Source: Alteromonas sp. KUL42 (GTDB taxonomy: Bacteria; Pseudomonadota; Gammaproteobacteria; Enterobacterales; Alteromonadaceae). Taken from it: a stretch of DNA of 64,000 nt. The notes below the pieces were generated by a model, which did not search any database, was not told the origin of the DNA, and was given only the letters and a program-made list of their open reading frames with translations. Positions 27,322 through 35,668 of the stretch are shown one piece after another (position 1 is the stretch's first letter; each line of letters starts with the position of its first letter). A program made the position numbers and the translations under genes. Where the stretch lies: positions 124,001 to 188,000 of the forward strand of contig NZ_BJKK01000003.1 of the NCBI RefSeq assembly GCF_006538325.1. The letters are read 5' to 3'.

Positions 27322-30015
27322 TTAAAACTCAACCGCTAATCTTGCATAAATTTGACGTCCACGAGGGTCGTGAACTTTCGAGTCGAAACCACTGTTAGTA
27401 AACACTTGTGGAGGCTCTTCGTCGAACAAGTTAATACCACCCAATGTTAGAACATAACTCTGCTCTGTATTAAACACACTGCCCAAATCTATGTTGTATT
27501 GCGCGTCAACAGTAACAATGCTATCAATTTCATAGAAACCGTCAGCACAACCCGCTGTATTAGCAGTACCACTTGCACAGTTTTGGTCATCGTCGTATGA
27601 CGAGATATAACGCAAGAACAAATTAGCTGCATGTACATCATGCTGCCACGACAAGCCAATATTCATACGCATCTCTGGTGAAGATACCCCGATGTTATTA
27701 AAGTTACGACGCCCTGCACCATCAATCTTACCAGCTTGAGGATCGACAAGGTCATATTTAGTAATGTACGTCGCTTGAATAGTCGGCGTAAAATTGCCGA
27801 GTTCTGTTTCTATCTTGTAGCTAGCAACAAAATCAAGACCAGAAGTTTCCAACGAGCTCGCGTTAACATAGGTATTGTTAATTTGCAGAACTGGGCCATT
27901 TAGTGGGTCACCCGCTCGTACAATGCGATCAGTATCTCTTGGGTCTGCATTTAATAATGCTTGTGCATTTTCCTGGATAATCAAATCTTCAAATTCAAAG
28001 TTCCAGTAATCAACCTCTAGAGAGAGATCTCTGAAAGGTTCGTATGAGAAACCAATGTTATACGCTGTTGACTCTTCCGGTTTAAGATCTTCATTACCCG
28101 AAGTTCTAACCGCAACAAACGCTTGTGCACCTTGAACGGGGTCAACAACCTGTTGTAGTGACGTTGAACCACCTTGTGCTAAAAATACCGTAGGTGCTCT
28201 AAATGACGTTGAAACTGAGCCGCGCAGCGAGAACTCATCGGTTGCACGCCATGATACCGCTAGTTTAGGATCTACCGTGCTGCCAATAGTACCGCCGTAG
28301 TCTTCATAGCGAACTGCTATTTGAACATCTAGTTCGTCGTTAACAGGCAATGCTAGCTCACCAAATGCAGCCCAAACGTCCTGGCTACCATCTATATCAG
28401 GGTTACCAATAACAAATGTGAAGCTATCTTGATTCGCCAAGTCATCATAGTCTTGTGCCAACTGGTTTTCTCTGTATTGAACACCCAATGCAAGTGCAGC
28501 GAATCCACCACCCATTTCAAACACGTCAAAAGACGTAAATGCTTCAATAACTTCTAAATCGGCTTTTGAATCGATAATTTCAGTGCCAGTAAACGAACTA
28601 ATCACATAATCTGAGTTAGGTGCTGTGGTGTACGAGGTCGCAAATGGATTGAAGAATTGGCAGCTACCAACACCTGGTGTTCCAGTAATAGGGTTACAGT
28701 CTGAACCACCGAATCCCAACAGCGCAAGTTGGAATTCCGTGTTAAGCACATCAGGCACTCGGAATTGGAAATCATTCACCGCACGTGTATAGCTGACTTC
28801 CCAGAAGCCTGCATCGGTAACACCTTGCAAGCTTGTACTAAAGCGGAATGTATCCGATTCAGTGTTCGCTGCATCTCCAGGTTGACCATTACCTTCAGCA
28901 CGCCCAAAGAAAGATACTGCGCGACCGAATGGGTTCTGTGGATGATAGTCTGGTACAACAGGCGCTGTCAGAATTGGAAAGCTCGGTGCACCACCACGTT
29001 CTGCGCGGTTTCTTGCCATACCAATTTCGGTTGTCCAAGTGATGTCGTCAGTAAATTCATATTCGGCACGTGTATATGCATTGATACGGCTTTCATCTGG
29101 AACATAAGAATAATATGGACCGAAATCGAAACCACAAAGCCCTACTTCAAGGCCCGGTACTGTGCCGCTTGGTGCAAGAATATTTGGATAACCACCAAAC
29201 TCCTCACATCCGTAAGGATCAATAACAGGTACACCCGGCGCTATAAAGAAGCTCGCTGGGTTACCAAGTGCACTCGTATCATCTTGAGGTCGGCTCAAAC
29301 GTCTGTCGCTAATGAATAAAGGTGAACGGTTTGTGTAACTTATGGCTGCAATAACATTACCTTTATCGCCTGATGCACCCCATAAACCTTGCAAGATATA
29401 TTCTTTATTATCACCGTGAGCACCGTCTTGATAATCAACGCTCACCATTGCACCTTCATAATTGCGCTTGGTAATAAAGTTAACTACACCGGCTACCGCA
29501 TCAGAACCGTACAGTGCTGATGCTCCATCTTTCACTACTTCCATACGATCAATAGCAATCATAGGTACAAGTGAACTGGTATCGACAAAGTTTAAACCTT
29601 CGTTTGTTGGTTGCGCATTTACCACCTGGCGTTTGTTATTAAGCAAAACAAGTGTAGAGGCAACACCTAGACCACGAAGGTTGATGTTAGATGTACCTGC
29701 AGTCGCATTTTGAGTAAATGCATCTGGGTTATTCTCTGCACCCGTGTTAATAGTTAAGGTTTGTGTAATGTCAGCAATATTTTTAGCGCCAATTGCATCA
29801 ATTGCCACGCTGTCTACGACAGCAAGAGGAGAAGGTGATTCAAAGTTTTCGCTTCGGCGAACGAAACTACCTGTAACAAGAATTAGCTCAACATCCTTTT
29901 TCGCTTCCTTCTCATTTTCAACGTCAGCTTCTTGAGCCATTGTTAGATAAGGAGAGCAAAACATTGCAGTACCGACCATTGCGGCAACTGCGGTCTTACG
30001 CGTTTTCAATTTCAT
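27322..30015 (-). CDS. TonB-dependent outer-membrane receptor
   Basis: 897 residues. An N-terminal signal peptide (KTAVAAMVGTAMF, cleavage near TMAQ) is followed by a TonB-box-like segment (ELILVTGSFV), the plug domain with INLRGLG, RMEVVKDGASALYGSDAVAG and FITKRNYEG, and a large beta-barrel ending in an aromatic residue (RLAVEF). The architecture is that of the marine TonB receptors that import oligosaccharides, peptides or lipids; the substrate cannot be read from sequence. A FadR-like palindrome about 190 bp upstream hints at a link to fatty-acid metabolism. Monocistronic, with its own terminator. Confidence 0.92.
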   Translation of the reverse strand: MKLKTRKTAVAAMVGTAMFCSPYLTMAQEADVENEKEAKKDVELILVTGSFVRRSENFESPSPLAVVDSVAIDAIGAKNIADITQTLTINTGAENNPDAFTQNATAGTSNINLRGLGVASTLVLLNNKRQVVNAQPTNEGLNFVDTSSLVPMIAIDRMEVVKDGASALYGSDAVAGVVNFITKRNYEGAMVSVDYQDGAHGDNKEYILQGLWGASGDKGNVIAAISYTNRSPLFISDRRLSRPQDDTSALGNPASFFIAPGVPVIDPYGCEEFGGYPNILAPSGTVPGLEVGLCGFDFGPYYSYVPDESRINAYTRAEYEFTDDITWTTEIGMARNRAERGGAPSFPILTAPVVPDYHPQNPFGRAVSFFGRAEGNGQPGDAANTESDTFRFSTSLQGVTDAGFWEVSYTRAVNDFQFRVPDVLNTEFQLALLGFGGSDCNPITGTPGVGSCQFFNPFATSYTTAPNSDYVISSFTGTEIIDSKADLEVIEAFTSFDVFEMGGGFAALALGVQYRENQLAQDYDDLANQDSFTFVIGNPDIDGSQDVWAAFGELALPVNDELDVQIAVRYEDYGGTIGSTVDPKLAVSWRATDEFSLRGSVSTSFRAPTVFLAQGGSTSLQQVVDPVQGAQAFVAVRTSGNEDLKPEESTAYNIGFSYEPFRDLSLEVDYWNFEFEDLIIQENAQALLNADPRDTDRIVRAGDPLNGPVLQINNTYVNASSLETSGLDFVASYKIETELGNFTPTIQATYITKYDLVDPQAGKIDGAGRRNFNNIGVSSPEMRMNIGLSWQHDVHAANLFLRYISSYDDDQNCASGTANTAGCADGFYEIDSIVTVDAQYNIDLGSVFNTEQSYVLTLGGINLFDEEPPQVFTNSGFDSKVHDPRGRQIYARLAVEF

Positions 30016-30530
30016 AGTGTGATTCCAAATCTGGGCTTATCGCTACCGGCTTTACTACCCACACTTTCCGCTAGCAACAGGCTATTCGATTTCGTGTTGT
30101 TATTGTGTGAGGTCTACACAAATGTGCTACCTACGTAGTTGATACTATGCCTCATTTTTTAATTTGTAAATTTATTGTGAATAATATGTTTGCATCAATT
30201 TAACACATGGTCAGACCAGATGAACTTAAGATTAATGAGAAGAAATAGCGGGATTGATAATTATCGACGCTCATTTTTGAGCCTCAATAGGCAAAATTTA
30301 TAAAAATAGTGCATACAAGATTGTGCCTAATGGATAGGCATATCAAGAAGTAATACTGAGAACATGCTCAAGTATGAAGAACGCCGGCGTCATCACGTTT
30401 TGTATTGCTCTGAGGCTAAACTAGAGGCTAGAGGCGAAAAAACGCCTCTATGAGATTTTCACGGTATAACCGTGAAATAGTTCTTGCTATATTAAAAATG
30501 TATATTACAGAGAAATATTACGAAGCCTTA
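30016..30530. other. intergenic region upstream of the TonB receptor
   Basis: No gene seen. It holds the receptor leader, a FadR-like palindrome (30208-30218) and two adjacent perfect hairpins: TAGAGGCG-A6-CGCCTCTA (30429-30450) and TTTCACGGT-ATA-ACCGTGAAA (30457-30477). Neither hairpin has a U-tract, so their function is unclear; they follow the end of the MaoC gene. Confidence 0.55.
30208..30218. promoter_or_regulatory. FadR-like operator
   Basis: TGGTCAGACCA is a perfect palindrome around the central A, and ATGGTCAGACCAGAT extends it. The FadR fatty-acid repressor of gammaproteobacteria recognises a TGGTnnGACCA core. It lies between the MaoC gene and the receptor gene, about 190 bp before the receptor ATG. 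Confidence 0.45.
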
Positions 30531-30980
30531 TTAAGGAGCAATAATGGCTAACATCAAGAAGCTACCTACGAGCGCAGGATTACCGCTCGACCTAAGCTTA
30601 CAGCTCCCTTCTACTTTATACAGTTTGCCTTGTGGTTTTTCTGTAACTTCCTTTAACTCAAAGTGATATTTAACTGCATCTCCACTTTTAACTGGTTCCA
30701 GAAATCGGAGTTTGTCTATTCCATAATTTATCATTGATGCGATTTTATCGCTTGGTGCAACGACTTCTTCGAATGCTTTTGGCATCAAGCTCGCTGTAAG
30801 GAACCCGTGTGCAATAGTGGTTTTAAAAGGGCTTTCAACTTTACACCTCTCCTCATCTAAATGAATCCATTGATGATCGCCCGTTGCGTTTGCAAATTGA
30901 TTGATCATTTCTTGGGTCACTTCTAACCATTTTGGTTGTTCCAGTGTATCGCCTACAGCTAAATCTATGAGTGTTTTCAT
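30531..30980 (-). CDS. MaoC-type (R)-enoyl-CoA hydratase
   Basis: 149 residues from the ATG at 30980 (MKTLIDLAVGDTL); 16 further codons to a GTG at 31028 are open but less likely. A hot-dog fold is indicated by QFANATGDHQWIHLD, where Asp and His form the hydratase catalytic pair, and by TTIAHGFLTASLMP. It should hydrate trans-2-enoyl-CoA to the (R)-3-hydroxyacyl form, linking beta-oxidation to other pathways. It is divergent from the LysR gene, which may regulate it. Confidence 0.88.
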   Translation of the reverse strand: MKTLIDLAVGDTLEQPKWLEVTQEMINQFANATGDHQWIHLDEERCKVESPFKTTIAHGFLTASLMPKAFEEVVAPSDKIASMINYGIDKLRFLEPVKSGDAVKYHFELKEVTEKPQGKLYKVEGSCKLRSSGNPALVGSFLMLAIIAP

Positions 30981-31211
30981 TTTTAAGTCCAATTGGCATT
31001 TATTAACGATAAAAGTACTATTATTCACTTGAATGTTTCAATTAACTTTTAATAATAGGTATTTATAAATATTCTTGTTACACTAGCGTAAATTTTAAGT
31101 AGATGATCTGTAGCAATGTATCAAGCTGATGAATACAGCACAAACTGATACGCTTCAGATCCTCTGTATCTATTGGCTTTTTTCAGGGCACTCGCTCACA
31201 AAGGATTAGTT

Positions 31212-32114
31212 ATGAATCTCAATAGAATCGATTTGAACCTTTTCGCGGTATTCGACGCCATTTACACGGCAGGCAGCTTGACCAAAGCGGCTGATGTACT
31301 TTGCATTACTCAACCAGCTGTTAGTAACTCTTTGGCTCGTTTGCGTGAAATGCTTAACGATCCCCTATTCGTGAGAACGGGCCATAGCATGACCCCTACA
31401 CCAGTAGCTCAGAACATCATTGTTCCAGCAAGGCAGGCTTTGGCTTTGTTGAGAAAAAGTGTTCAGGAAAGCCATACGTTCGATCCGCTTACTGCTGAAA
31501 AATCTTTCAATTTCGCAAGCCGTGATTTGCTAGAGGCCAGCATAATGCCGAGGTTGGTGGCACGTTTACAGAATTTAGCCCCCAACATTTCCATTACTAA
31601 TTATGAAATTCCACGCAGCCAAGTTGTCTCTGCGATGGCGGCAGGAGCACTCGACTTTTTCACTGACGCTTCCACATTTACTGACCCCCACTTGTGCAAA
31701 CAAAAGTTTGCTCAAGATCGATTAGTTGCATTAGCCAGAAAGAACCATCCGGCCCTTAAAAATGGATTAGATCTCGATACATTTTTACGTCTAGGTCATA
31801 TAAATGTGTCACAACGCAAGTCAGGTGCCGGCCCAATTGATATCGCGCTAGATAAAATGGGTAAAAGACGCAAAGAAGTGATGCGTGGTCAACACTTTTT
31901 AACCGTTCCTAGCACTATTGTTAAGACAGATCTCATCGCTTGTTTACCGTTTCACCTCGCTAAACACTACGACTTAGCCATATATGAATTGCCATTTGAA
32001 GTTCCACCTGTGGAGTACTTTATGTACTGGCATGTAAGTGCAGATCACGACTATGCACACATGTGGATGCGAGAACAGATAATGGAAGTAGCGAGTAACT
32101 TTAAGCCACATTAA
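31212..32114 (+). CDS. LysR-family transcriptional regulator
   Basis: 300 residues from the ATG at 31212, with AAGGA six to seven bases upstream; 13 more codons in frame are not coding. The N-terminal helix-turn-helix contains DAIYTAGSLTKAADVLCITQPAVSNSLARLREML, typical of LysR proteins of the NodD/LeuO-like group (opening NRIDLNLFAVFDAI). The substrate-binding domain follows. It is divergent from maoC, the usual arrangement for a regulator and its target. The inducer is unknown. A stem of 11 pairs follows the stop codon. Confidence 0.9.
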   Translation: MNLNRIDLNLFAVFDAIYTAGSLTKAADVLCITQPAVSNSLARLREMLNDPLFVRTGHSMTPTPVAQNIIVPARQALALLRKSVQESHTFDPLTAEKSFNFASRDLLEASIMPRLVARLQNLAPNISITNYEIPRSQVVSAMAAGALDFFTDASTFTDPHLCKQKFAQDRLVALARKNHPALKNGLDLDTFLRLGHINVSQRKSGAGPIDIALDKMGKRRKEVMRGQHFLTVPSTIVKTDLIACLPFHLAKHYDLAIYELPFEVPPVEYFMYWHVSADHDYAHMWMREQIMEVASNFKPH

Positions 32115-32133
32115 TTTTTGCGTTTTTGTCTAA

Positions 32134-32169
32134 GCCCTATTGCTGACTGTTGTAATTGAGCAATAGGGC
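32134..32169 (+). terminator. hairpin after the LysR gene
   Basis: GCCCTATTGCT (32134-32144) pairs perfectly with AGCAATAGGGC (32159-32169). The T-tract behind it is interrupted, so it may be a weak terminator or an mRNA-end stabiliser. Confidence 0.6.
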
Positions 32170-32397
32170 CTAATTTCACTAATATATTTAAATCAGTATA
32201 CAAGAAAGGTTAAAGATAAATAACGCATTGTTTTAAATAGTATTTACATAGAAAAGATGCGCTTTAACCCACCCCAATAGGTATAAAAAAACATACCTGT
32301 GTATTTATTTCAAAAGTTTCCAATTATCAACTTCTCGACTTAAATTGTTAAGGAAGCAAAACATCTGCATTTCATTTGTGAGCACGAGGAATTAACC

Positions 32398-32790
32398 ATG
32401 TTGAAAATTGTTAAAACTTCTCTTGTTATCGCTGGCACGTTTGGCGTTACTGCCACTGCACACGCAGACGTATCAGAGGCGTTAGCAAACATTTGTACTA
32501 TTGTTCAAGCAGACGACAAAGGCGAGTTACGCAAAAAGATGCGCGCTGTTGAGTCTGATTATCGCCTAAAATTGCGAGATTATTATTCAGGCATAAGTTG
32601 TGGTGGAAACAGCTTAATTCGTACCGCCCTCTTAAGTAATGCACTGGAAACTGGAGAACTATTAGTTAAAAAAATGCCTAAGAGTGACCTAGAAGCTCCT
32701 GAGTCAGATGGTAAAACTTTACAGGCGTGGGTTGCTGAAAATGGCTTGCAAGATAGTCCTTTGGCGGCAGTAATTAATGAAAGAATGTAA
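32398..32790 (+). CDS. DUF3718 family secreted protein, paralogue 1
   Basis: 130 residues. A signal peptide of about 23 residues (cut near AHADV) is followed by a DUF3718-type domain: EALANICTIVQADDKGELRK, LRDYYSGISCGG with a cysteine, NSLIRTAL and LLVKKMP. Two conserved cysteines could form a disulphide in the periplasm. This is the first of four tandem paralogues; the mature parts of copies 1 and 2 are nearly identical. GAGG lies before the ATG. Function unknown. It has its own terminator, but lacks the conserved 3' hairpin of the other copies. Confidence 0.88.
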   Translation: MLKIVKTSLVIAGTFGVTATAHADVSEALANICTIVQADDKGELRKKMRAVESDYRLKLRDYYSGISCGGNSLIRTALLSNALETGELLVKKMPKSDLEAPESDGKTLQAWVAENGLQDSPLAAVINERM

Positions 32791-32851
32791 GTGTTGACAT
32801 TATTAAATAGAACGGCCCATCTTCATTTCGACACTTATATTTCCCTAAAAA

Positions 32852-32879
32852 GCGGCTTCGACAGCCGCCTCTCCCTTTT
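32852..32879 (+). terminator. terminator after DUF3718 paralogue 1
   Basis: GCGGCT-TCGAC-AGCCGC (32852-32868) followed by a C/T-rich tract ending TTTT. Confidence 0.65.
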
Positions 32880-33194
32880 GTCGCGTATCACTGACATGTT
32901 ATTTGATTGATAAGAACATCAATTACAATTTACAAATTGCCTCTAAGTTTCAACCTATCCGTGACCCACTATTGGTTTTAGTCACCGTAAAAGTAGCACT
33001 TAATAGAGCCACTATTCGCATGGGAAAGCACACACAACGCCACAAACATAAGTAATTTTACTAAATATAAAATAAACGTATTACTTTATATACCTTGTTA
33101 TTGAACAGAATGTTTTTCGAATCACTTAATTGGGTTTTAATTGATCTCGACAAACAAACCATCAAATAAATTATTAACTCGAAGGAATTTAACC

Positions 33195-33590
33195 ATGTTG
33201 AAAATTGTTAAAACTTCTCTAATCGTAGCTACATCTACTTTGGCATTTTCTAACTTTGCAAACGCGAATGTTGACGAGGCGTTAGCAAACATTTGTACCA
33301 TCGTACAAGCAGATGACAAAGGCGAGCTACGCAAAAAAATGCGTGCAGTTGAGTCAGATTACCGCTTAAAGCTTCGCGATTACTACGCTGGTGTTAGCTG
33401 TGGTGGTAATAGCTTAATTCGTACAGCAATGCTGAACAGTGCAAATGAAGTAGGCGAACTTCTTGTTAAGAAGATGCCTAAGAGCGACCTTGAAGCACCT
33501 GAGGCAGATGGTAAAACACTACAGGCATGGGTTGCTGAAAACGGTTTGCAGGACAGCCCTCTAGCTGCTGTCATTAACGAACGTATTTAA
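33195..33590 (+). CDS. DUF3718 family secreted protein, paralogue 2
   Basis: 131 residues. The ATG at 33195 is chosen because all four copies share GAAGGAATTTAACC directly before it; 18 extra in-frame codons upstream are not coding. Signal peptide cut near ANANV. The mature domain differs from copy 1 at only a few positions, with the same two cysteines and the same closing LQAWVAENGLQDSP. Its 3' UTR has the conserved double hairpin and a terminator. The 400-bp gap to copy 1 holds only that copy's terminator and presumably the promoter of this copy. Confidence 0.9.
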   Translation: MLKIVKTSLIVATSTLAFSNFANANVDEALANICTIVQADDKGELRKKMRAVESDYRLKLRDYYAGVSCGGNSLIRTAMLNSANEVGELLVKKMPKSDLEAPEADGKTLQAWVAENGLQDSPLAAVINERI

Positions 33591-33601
33591 TCAATTCACA
33601 T

Positions 33602-33626
33602 ACCATGTGAACCAGTTCAACATGGT
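33602..33626 (+). ncRNA. conserved 3'-UTR hairpin, DUF3718 paralogue 2
   Basis: ACCATGTGAA and TTCAACATGGT pair with one bulged A around a CCAG loop. A second small hairpin TGCAG-N6-CTGCA follows at 33627-33642. The same pair follows copies 3 and 4, at the same distance from the stop codon. Confidence 0.55.
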
Positions 33627-33649
33627 TGCAGAGCAATCTGCACGTTAAG

Positions 33650-33673
33650 AAGCGGCCTCTGTGCCGCTTTTTT
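33650..33673 (+). terminator. terminator after DUF3718 paralogue 2
   Basis: AAGCGGC-CTCTGT-GCCGCTT followed by TTTT, a standard intrinsic terminator. Confidence 0.8.
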
Positions 33674-34164
33674 CTTGCCTCAAAATATTCATCAAGCGTT
33701 TTGTTTTTATTAAAAGCGCAACTTTATCTCCAGTAATATAACTCAACACTAAACCAATAGAATAAATGCCTTATACCAAGCAGCATAGCAGCTGGCTTTC
33801 TCGAGGAAGGTAGGCTCCTAGTTGAACGGGTATTTTGTAAGAACGTGCTCTACACTGCCCTTTCCTTCGAATTAAACACGTTTAATAGGTAATTAACCGA
33901 ATAGCGAATGCCGATGAGTTCTATATGTAGTTGTAGCTACCTTTATTTGATTATTCGATCCACCTTTTAAAAACGTAACTAAGTTGCTAATTTACCGCAT
34001 TTAAAAAGGGGAAAATGAACAAAATGAAACGTGAACCGTCAAGCTCTTTGGCAAACGAGGCTCAACAAATAAGGTTCAAAACAACGCTAAAATGACAAAG
34101 CTTTATAATGATAACATTTAGCGTGTTTCTTCATGATACATCTTGAGCATAATCACTCTATTGA

Positions 34165-34230
34165 TAGCAATAGCAATAGCAATAGCAATAGCAATAGCAA
34201 TAGCAATAGCAATAGCAATAGCAATAGCAA
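34165..34230 (+). repeat. TAGCAA hexanucleotide tandem repeat, 11 exact copies
   Basis: 66 bp of perfectly repeated TAGCAA, about 285 bp upstream of paralogue 3. Perfect short tandem repeats of this kind vary in number by polymerase slippage. It encodes nothing in a plausible reading frame. Confidence 0.95.
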
Positions 34231-34514
34231 ATACTATTTATAATTTTAAGAAAATCAAAGTAAAACTAAGTTAATAACCAGTAGAATTTCGCATCAAAAA
34301 CCTCTTTCAATCCCAAAACCCCAACATCCAAAATCGATACACAAAAATAAATATAACCAATATATTCATACACTTAACAAAAATCACTATCATTCAAAAC
34401 CAGCCATACGTATTAAAAAAATACGCTGTTATGAGGCTGCATGTTTTTTATTCAGTTCGATTACTTTTAAATAGAGCTCGAACTAAACAAAAACAAACCA
34501 AAGGAACTTTAACC

Positions 34515-34913
34515 ATGTTGAAAATCGTTAAAACTTCTCTTGCAATTGCAGCAACATCATTAGCTTTTTCTAACGTAGCGCAAGCAAACGACGTAAATGA
34601 AGCATTGGCAAACATTTGCACCATTGTTCAAGCTGATGACAAAGGTGAATTGCGTAAGAAAATGAGAAGTGTTCAGTCGGATTTTAAATTGAAACTACGT
34701 GACTACTACTCTGGTATTTCATGTGGTGGGCAAAGCCTAATTAGGACTGCGCTGACTAACAACGCGGTTGAGGTTGGTACGCTATTGGTAAAGAAGATGC
34801 CAAGTAAAGACCTTCAAGCGCCAGAAGCAGATGGCAAAACATTACAAGCGTGGATTGCTGAACAGGGACTTCAATCATCTCCTATTTCAGCTGAGCTAAA
34901 CGAGCGTATATAG
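34515..34913 (+). CDS. DUF3718 family secreted protein, paralogue 3
   Basis: 132 residues from the ATG at 34515, preceded by AAGGAACTTTAACC; 28 further codons of open frame upstream are rejected. Signal peptide cut near AQAND. The mature domain keeps both cysteines (NICTIV, SCGGQS) but differs from copies 1 and 2 in the C-terminal half (SKDLQAPEADGKTLQAWIAEQG), and pairs with copy 4. The tree-like pattern (1 with 2, 3 with 4) suggests two rounds of tandem duplication. Function unknown. Confidence 0.9.
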   Translation: MLKIVKTSLAIAATSLAFSNVAQANDVNEALANICTIVQADDKGELRKKMRSVQSDFKLKLRDYYSGISCGGQSLIRTALTNNAVEVGTLLVKKMPSKDLQAPEADGKTLQAWIAEQGLQSSPISAELNERI

Positions 34914-34925
34914 AAAATTCACACT

Positions 34926-34950
34926 ACCATGTGAACCATTTCAACATGGT
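34926..34950 (+). ncRNA. conserved 3'-UTR hairpin, DUF3718 paralogue 3
   Basis: ACCATGTGAA-CCAT-TTCAACATGGT, the same stem as after copy 2 with one loop change, followed by the second hairpin TGCAGCGAAAGCTGCA at 34951-34966. Confidence 0.55.
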
Positions 34951-34968
34951 TGCAGCGAAAGCTGCACT

Positions 34969-34994
34969 AAAGGCTCCTCTTTGAGGGGCCTTTT
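34969..34994 (+). terminator. terminator after DUF3718 paralogue 3
   Basis: AAAGG-CT-CCTC-TTT-GAGG-GG-CCTTTT, an imperfect but GC-rich stem ending in a T-tract. Confidence 0.7.
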
Positions 34995-35174
34995 CCTTTT
35001 ACATTGTACTACGTCAAACAGTCATTACTATTTCTTAAATTCCAACAAAAACTCATAAAGTATTAATTTGCATACTCAGTTATTTTTCTCGATGTTTCCT
35101 CGTCACAAAGACTAGTGTTTAATGCGCGCCATCAAGAACGCACGTATTTAATTAAACCTCGAAGGAATTTAGCC

Positions 35175-35570
35175 ATGTTGAAAATCGTTAAAGCTTCTCT
35201 AGCAATCACTGTTTCTACTTTTGCTTTCTCTAATGTTGCACACGCTGACGTAAATGAAGCGCTAGCAAACATTTGTACTATCGTTCAAGCAGACGATAAA
35301 GGTGAATTACGTAAGAAAATGCGTAGTGTTCAATCTGACTTTAACTTAAAGCTACGCGACTACTACGCGGGTATTACATGTGATGGTCAAAGCCTTATCC
35401 GCACAGCGCTAACAAGCAACGCAAACGAAGTTGGTACCCTGCTTGTTAAAAACATGCCAAGTAAAGATTTGCAAGCGCCTGAAGCTGACGGTAAAACGCT
35501 TCAAGCGTGGATTGCAGAAAACGGCCTTCAAAGCTCTCCAATTTCTGCAGAGATAAACGGACGCATCTAA
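35175..35570 (+). CDS. DUF3718 family secreted protein, paralogue 4
   Basis: 131 residues from the ATG at 35175, preceded by GAAGGAATTTAGCC; 20 open codons upstream are not coding. Signal peptide cut near AHADV. Both cysteines are conserved, though the second box reads TCDGQS. Closest to copy 3. Last of the four tandem copies, followed by the variant 3' hairpin, a terminator and a convergent hydrolase gene. The four genes have separate terminators and so are probably separate transcripts. Confidence 0.9.
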   Translation: MLKIVKASLAITVSTFAFSNVAHADVNEALANICTIVQADDKGELRKKMRSVQSDFNLKLRDYYAGITCDGQSLIRTALTSNANEVGTLLVKNMPSKDLQAPEADGKTLQAWIAENGLQSSPISAEINGRI

Positions 35571-35592
35571 GTTTCCGAAAAAATGTATTGTC

Positions 35593-35636
35593 CCATGTGA
35601 TGTTTCGATTCAACATGGTAGCGGCAGGATGCTGCT
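35593..35636 (+). ncRNA. conserved 3'-UTR hairpins, DUF3718 paralogue 4 (divergent)
   Basis: CCATGTGA and TTCAACATGG pair (35593-35618) with a changed loop. A second stem AGCGGCA/TGCTGCT follows at 35620-35636. The second stem has lost its sequence but kept its shape, which argues that the structure is selected. Confidence 0.5.
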
Positions 35637-35640
35637 ATTG

Positions 35641-35660
35641 AGGCCCCTTAATTGGGGCCT
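35641..35660 (+). terminator. terminator after DUF3718 paralogue 4
   Basis: AGGCCCC-TTAATT-GGGGCCT (35641-35660) with a C/T-rich tail. It also ends the convergent hydrolase transcript, whose stop codon is at 35669. Confidence 0.7.
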
Positions 35661-35668
35661 CTCCCCTT

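Larger units (their letters stand above)
33591..34514. other. long intergenic region between DUF3718 paralogues 2 and 3
   Basis: 924 bp. It contains the 3' hairpins and terminator of copy 2 and an 11-unit hexanucleotide repeat (34165-34230). A 26-codon ORF at 34016-34096 (+) is preceded by GGGG but is weak. Otherwise AT-rich, presumably with the promoter of copy 3. No recognisable gene. Confidence 0.5.

Noticed and set aside
28729..29319. 196-codon ORF antisense to the TonB receptor gene
   Set aside because: Cys/Ile/Thr-rich translation without motifs, inside a clearly coding gene on the other strand.
34165..34230. CRISPR array
   Set aside because: The unit is an uninterrupted hexamer without spacers, and no cas genes are present.
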